Assembly (NCBI GenBank): GCA_041694635.1
Contig: JBDNHI010000081.1
Span: 1 to 46,255, forward strand
Source: UBA969 sp041694635
GTDB lineage: Bacteria; Planctomycetota; Planctomycetia; Gemmatales; Gemmataceae
Reading direction: 5' to 3'
DNA length: 46,255 nt
In this document: positions 43,136 through 46,255 of the stretch, one piece after another
Layout of the letters: each line of letters begins with the position of its first letter
How positions within the stretch are numbered: the stretch's first letter is position 1
Translations under genes and position numbers: made by a program
Notes under the pieces: model-generated
What the model was told of the DNA's origin: nothing
What the model saw: only the letters and a program-made list of their open reading frames with translations
Database searches by the model: none

Positions 43136-43614
43136 TATCTTATTGGTCCAGTTTCTTTTCGCATGAGATACAAGTAAATTTAATCTTCCCAAAACATCTT
43201 TTCAAAACGCTGCATATTAAAAATCAACATCGGTTTCTGAATAGGTTTGTGCGAGTGGTGTTTATTTCGCAGCAAAACAAAATCGAGTTGCTTAGATTGT
43301 AACCATTTTGCCTTTTATTTGAATCTGCAATTTTCAAATAAACAGGCAGATTGATGCGATTATTAAAAGTGAATCATCGTGAATGAAAAGCTGGTTGCAA
43401 GAACAGCTACAGATCGATTTTTGAAAATGTTGGAATCACTTGCGTTGAAAGTATCTGAATGTTCAAAATTATATTAAAAATTAAACTGTTTTTCCTTATA
43501 AAAAGTATATGCTTTGAGCTTTTTTGGAACAAAAGTAAAGCAGAAATTAAAGGGAAAAACTTTCTGGCTTGGAGCACTCTTTATTGTTTGATACAGAGTA
43601 AAACAATGTTTTAT
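43136..43614. other. AT-rich intergenic region, no gene seen
   Basis: About 480 nt between the divergent DUF1553 gene and the serA fragment. Short frames exist but none has a ribosome site or recognisable product. The last 100 nt are very AT-rich and lead into the hairpin at 43615-43651. Confidence 0.5.
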
Positions 43615-43651
43615 ATTTTAATTTTGCCACGGCCCTTTCAGCCGTGGAAAC
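43615..43651. repeat. Solitary hairpin resembling a CRISPR repeat
   Basis: Arms CCACGGC (43627-43633) and GCCGTGG (43641-43647) form a perfect 7-bp stem with a 7-nt loop, followed by AAAC. Taken as 37 nt, it starts ATTTTAAT (compare GTTTCAAT) and ends GTGGAAAC, the layout of the 37-nt repeats at the right edge, though the stem sequence differs. Only one copy exists. It overlaps the GTG start of the serA fragment, so a decayed terminal repeat, an mRNA hairpin or chance are all possible. Confidence 0.3.
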
Positions 43652-43997
43652 TATCACCATTGCTGGAACACTTTTTGGCAACCAATACCTGCGCTTGGTT
43701 CAGTTCGGGTCGCACCGGCTTGATGCCCATATGGATGGCGTGCTTTTAATCTTCACCCACAAAGATGTACCAGGTTTAATCGGCCACATCGGTACCATTT
43801 GTGGCAAAAATGGCGTAAACATTGCGCAGATGAATGTAGTCAGGCAGAATCAAGGAGGCGAAGCTATCGCTGTGCTTAACCTTGATGCTCGCCCACCCGA
43901 AGCTGTACTTAAAGAAGTTGCTAGTCATCCGCAAATTCACGCGGTCACCGTGCTTGATCTTCCTCCTGCAGGCGAACTACCAACTTGGTTTGCCTAA
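43644..43997 (+). CDS. Partial serA duplicate: ASB tail plus ACT domain, 117 aa
   Basis: This reads as SerA residues 424-540 again, without the catalytic domain. It opens at a GTG in a hairpin, then TITIAGTLFGNQYLRLVQFG, the ACT start LLIFTHKDVPGLIGHIGTI and the end DLPPAGELPTWFA. A 74-nt stretch is identical to serA; the rest differs mostly at third codon positions, with a few changes such as KHSVN to KNGVN and PLAGQMPSWFA to PPAGELPTWFA. The frame is intact. It may be a relic of a second serA or a free-standing serine-binding ACT protein. No clear ribosome site is seen, and the AT-rich upstream could hold a promoter. Confidence 0.7.
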   Translation: METITIAGTLFGNQYLRLVQFGSHRLDAHMDGVLLIFTHKDVPGLIGHIGTICGKNGVNIAQMNVVRQNQGGEAIAVLNLDARPPEAVLKEVASHPQIHAVTVLDLPPAGELPTWFA

Positions 43998-44049
43998 AAG
44001 CGTTGCCCTTGGAACCCGACCCGTTTCCCACATTTGCGATGATGATAAT

Positions 44050-44125
44050 GCTGGGAATGTCAATCTCCCGATTGGCAAAGTCTTAAGGCTGGGATCGCCA
44101 ATCTCCTGATTGGCAAAATCTTTAT
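44050..44125. repeat. Two 38-bp tandem units with GATTGGC palindromes
   Basis: Units 44050-44087 and 44088-44125 both run GCTGGGA...CAATCTCC(C/T)GATTGGCAAA. The second has full GCCAAT/ATTGGC arms; in the first the left arm reads GTCAAT. A similar element lies at 28194-28220 (GCTGGAATCGCCAAT...GATTGGC). It looks like a dispersed intergenic palindromic element. Confidence 0.65.
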
Positions 44126-44143
44126 TTGGGAAGAAAAGTCTCA

Positions 44144-44173
44144 GCTGGTCAGATGCCTTCTTGGTTTGTCTAA
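44144..44173 (+). repeat. 30-nt remnant of the serA 3' end
   Basis: Matches serA 38210-38239 at 28 of 30 positions, including the last codons (AGQMPSWF) and the stop TAA. No upstream part of serA adjoins it. An intrinsic terminator follows 30 nt later. It forms a direct repeat with the true serA end, bracketing 38240-44143. Confidence 0.85.
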
Positions 44174-44202
44174 TTTCTAATTCTATTTCTTCCACACTTC
44201 TT

Positions 44203-44227
44203 GCAACCTGATTCTCTTTCAGGTTGC
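44203..44227 (+). terminator. Intrinsic terminator (stem 9 bp)
   Basis: Perfect arms GCAACCTGA (44203-44211) and TCAGGTTGC (44219-44227) with a 7-nt loop, followed by TTTCTGCCCTTTTTTC on the plus strand. It lies 30 nt after the serA 3' remnant and would end transcription of the ACT fragment. It may be the original serA terminator. Confidence 0.85.
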
Positions 44228-44294
44228 TTTCTGCCCTTTTTTCTAAGATAACTTTACCTATTCCTTCCTGCTTTCTTTTTAGGCTTACCTTACT

Positions 44295-45527
44295 ATGACT
44301 TACCTTTTATTTCTTTTCGCTCTTCTGCCACTTCAACATAATTCCGACTGGCCTCAATGGCGTGGGCCCACCCGCGATGGCACTTGGCACGAACCACAAT
44401 TCCCTCTCCACCTGCCCAAAGATGCCAAACCTTTGTGGAAGCTCCCTCTCGGCGCTGGCTACGGCGGCATTGCTGTCTCCAACAATAAACTTTTTGTTTT
44501 GGATCGCATCAAAAGCACAAAAAATAACGAGACAGAAGAACTCGAACGCATTCTTTGCTTAGATCCCCTCACAGGAAAACAACTTTGGCTGCACGCTTAC
44601 AACGCCGCTTACAAAAAACTCGATTATGGCAACGGCCCACGCACCACACCCACCATCCATCAGGGCAAAGTCTACACCTTTGGATCTATAGGAGATATCC
44701 ATTGCCTTGATATAAACACGGGAAAAGTGCTTTGGCATCGCAACGCAGTCGTAGATTTCAATGCAAAGTATCCCATCTGGGGTTATGCCTCTTCCCCGTT
44801 GATTGATGAAAATCGTGTGCTACTACAAATTGGCGCTAAGCCTGATGGATGTTTTATCGCATTGAATAAAGATACCGGGAAAGAAATTTGGCGCGCCGGG
44901 GCAGACAGGCCTGGCTATGCTTCCGCACAGATTTTTACCGTGAACAATCAAAAACAGATCGTCTGGTGGAGTGCCCAAAACGCCTGTGGCCTAGATCCTA
45001 AGACCGGATCAATCCTGTGGAAATTCCCCCTCTCTATGGATTACGATGTCGCTATTGCTGATCTAATATTTCATGAGGGGATTTTTCTTGCCTCCGATTA
45101 TTGGACAGGCAGCAAAGCAATTGAGCTTGCACCTACAGGACCCAACCTTGCTTGGGAAGGCAAGCAGCTTAGTATGCTGATGTGCTCGCCCTTAGTAAAG
45201 GATGGCTATTTCTACGCCCTCGATCGCTTTCGTGGCATCAAATGCATTAAGGCGAAAACGGGCAAAGTCCTTTGGGAGAATGAATCGGTTACGCCTCGGG
45301 GCACCAATCCTCAGGCTAGTTTAGTTTGGGTTGGTAGCAAGGTTCTTATCTTTAATGAAAAGGGGGAGTTGATTCTTGCTGAAATGAATCCTAAGGAATT
45401 CAAGCTGATAGATAAAATTAGCGTTTGTGATTTTACTTGGGCTCACCCTGCCTTCGCTCATGGGTGCATCTTTGCTAGAACCGATAAAGAAATTGTTGCG
45501 GTGCAACTCTTTAAAACGAAAAAGTAA
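44295..45527 (+). CDS. PQQ-like beta-propeller repeat protein, secreted
   Basis: 410 residues. A short hydrophobic leader (LLFLFALLPLQHNSD) precedes DWPQWRGPTRDGTW, the usual entry of planctomycete PQQ-like propellers. Blades are marked by repeating Gly-Lys-x-Leu-Trp units: DPLTGKQLWLHAY, DINTGKVLWHRN, NKDTGKEIWRAG, DPKTGSILWKFP and KAKTGKVLWENES. These are quinoprotein-type or BamB-like blades; I see no clear metal- or PQQ-binding residues, so a binding or scaffold role is as likely as dehydrogenase activity. It is downstream of the terminator at 44203-44227, so it has its own promoter. The convergent or trailer side of the CRISPR array follows. Confidence 0.88.
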   Translation: MTYLLFLFALLPLQHNSDWPQWRGPTRDGTWHEPQFPLHLPKDAKPLWKLPLGAGYGGIAVSNNKLFVLDRIKSTKNNETEELERILCLDPLTGKQLWLHAYNAAYKKLDYGNGPRTTPTIHQGKVYTFGSIGDIHCLDINTGKVLWHRNAVVDFNAKYPIWGYASSPLIDENRVLLQIGAKPDGCFIALNKDTGKEIWRAGADRPGYASAQIFTVNNQKQIVWWSAQNACGLDPKTGSILWKFPLSMDYDVAIADLIFHEGIFLASDYWTGSKAIELAPTGPNLAWEGKQLSMLMCSPLVKDGYFYALDRFRGIKCIKAKTGKVLWENESVTPRGTNPQASLVWVGSKVLIFNEKGELILAEMNPKEFKLIDKISVCDFTWAHPAFAHGCIFARTDKEIVAVQLFKTKK

Positions 45528-45685
45528 AGGTTAGTAAGATTTTTTAGTTACAGTTTTTATGTTGTTTAACTTAATTTCAATTAGATTTTAGAAACTGATA
45601 AGTAATGAACTACTACATTGATTAAAATAAAAAATAATTGTAACCTTTCAGCCGGTTGTAATCAACTAAATGCAACTAAAATAAA
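45528..45685. other. Trailer flank of the CRISPR array
   Basis: About 158 AT-rich nt between the propeller gene and the first degenerate repeat. No gene is seen. Since the array is read on the minus strand, this is the downstream (trailer) side. Confidence 0.6.
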
Positions 45686-46255
45686 AACAGATGTCGCCCC
45701 CCACTATTACATGAGGGGAAACCGGTTGAAACCGCATCCAGAATTGAGATCCGAAGTTTCAATCCGCCTCCCACTATTACATGAGGGGAAACCCCCCAGC
45801 TCCCCCGCTGCGAGCGAAGGAGTTGCCGAGTTTCAATCCGCCCCCCACTATTACATGAGGGGAAACGTGGTATGAATGGCTTAAAAAACTTAAAGAAAAA
45901 GTTTCAATCCGCCCCCCACTATTACATGAGGGGAAACTTGACATCTAGCCCTGATCGTGCTGCATCAACATAGTTTCAATCCGCCCCCCACTATTAGGTG
46001 AGGGGAAACAAATTATGGTTGGAATGGCAAACGACCCGATTAAGTTTCAATCCGCCCCCCACTATTAGGTGAGGGGAAACTTTTTAGAATAAGCAGAATT
46101 TAAAATGTCATGTGGTTTCAATCCGCCCCCCACTATTAGGTGAGGGGAAACACCGTAGCATTAACAGTATGGGTATGAGCTATATTGTTTCAATCCGCCC
46201 CCCACTATTAGGTGAGGGGAAACCGGTTGCGAATTTTGTTTCGCCGCCAAGCCCG
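45686..46255 (-). CRISPR. CRISPR array, eight 37-nt repeats, continues past window
   Basis: Repeats at 45686-45722 (5' part degenerate), 45756-45792, 45830-45866, 45901-45937, 45973-46009, 46044-46080, 46115-46151 and 46187-46223. On the plus strand each starts GTTTCAATCCGCC and ends GAGGGGAAAC. Seven full spacers of 33, 37, 34, 35, 34, 34 and 35 nt, plus an eighth cut at the window edge. On the minus strand the repeat ends ATTGAAAC, the usual crRNA 5' handle, and the decayed repeat is at the left, so transcription is leftward and the leader is to the right. Repeats 1-4 have ATTACATGAG in the centre, 5-8 have ATTAGGTGAG. An 8-bp stem can form. No cas gene in view; subtype not assignable. Confidence 0.97.

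Noticed and set aside
43615..43651. Hairpin as an intrinsic terminator
   Set aside because: Neither strand has a T run directly after the stem, and no gene ends just before it.
38240..44143. Integrative element with its own integrase between the serA repeats
   Set aside because: Only DUF1501, DUF1553 and the serA fragment are present; no integrase, transposase or excisionase motif, so I report the repeats but do not call a mobile element.
45618..45875. Plus-strand 85-codon open frame across the first CRISPR repeats
   Set aside because: It is made of repeat units (repeated HYYMRGN) and is an artefact of the array, with no ribosome site.

Overview
The window reads as a chromosomal segment of a low-to-moderate GC planctomycete. 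The evidence is the density of families that are expanded in Planctomycetota: four DUF1559 pilin-like proteins, DUF1501, a PSCyt1/PSCyt2/PSD1 (DUF1549/DUF1553) protein, a Pirellula/Verrucomicrobium-type heme-binding dehydrogenase, DUF1080, ThuA, CotH, DUF4337 and many short secreted lipoproteins. I cannot assign a genus from sequence alone. No rRNA, tRNA, transposase, integrase or cas gene was recognised.

Layout. 1-371 is non-coding or degenerate. 372-2453 holds a secreted protein of unknown function, then a DUF1559 gene broken by a one-base loss in a G run, coupled to a small lipoprotein. 2457-9186 holds secreted and envelope enzymes: an SGNH/DMFA-like fusion, a DUF4337 membrane protein, a sulfotransferase-CotH pair and an SGNH hydrolase. 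9201-15575 holds DUF1080 and Dabb proteins, a secreted protein built from six 20-residue repeats, an NTF2-like protein, an SDR oxidoreductase, a permuted NlpC/P60-like (C92) hydrolase and a tandem pair of outer-membrane-barrel proteins.

15708-23273 is the most coherent unit. On the minus strand, with tiny gaps or overlaps, it encodes a large cytochrome-c/propeller dehydrogenase, a NamZ-type (DUF1343) exo-N-acetylmuramidase, a sodium:solute symporter, and one polypeptide fusing MurQ etherase to a BadF-type sugar kinase. I read this as a peptidoglycan-sugar (MurNAc) salvage operon in which phosphorylation and ether cleavage sit on one chain. 23380-26045 is a sulfur/persulfide-type module: a YgaP-like rhodanese and a CoA-disulfide reductase-rhodanese, divergent from an ArsR regulator with a palindrome between them.

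26078-35008 contains three more DUF1559 genes (one frameshifted) with companion lipoproteins, an acyltransferase-3 gene interrupted by an in-frame TAG, a ThuA protein and a double-DUF1080 protein. 35441-38239 is a two-gene serine-biosynthesis operon (class V aminotransferase plus SerA). The 3' end of serA recurs twice downstream: as a 117-codon ASB-ACT fragment at 43644-43997 and as a 30-nt remnant at 44144-44173 just before an intrinsic terminator. These copies bracket a DUF1501/DUF1553 pair. A PQQ-propeller protein follows.

The right edge is a CRISPR array of eight 37-nt repeats (45686 to the window end). The repeat handle places its transcription on the minus strand, so the leader and any cas genes would lie beyond the window.
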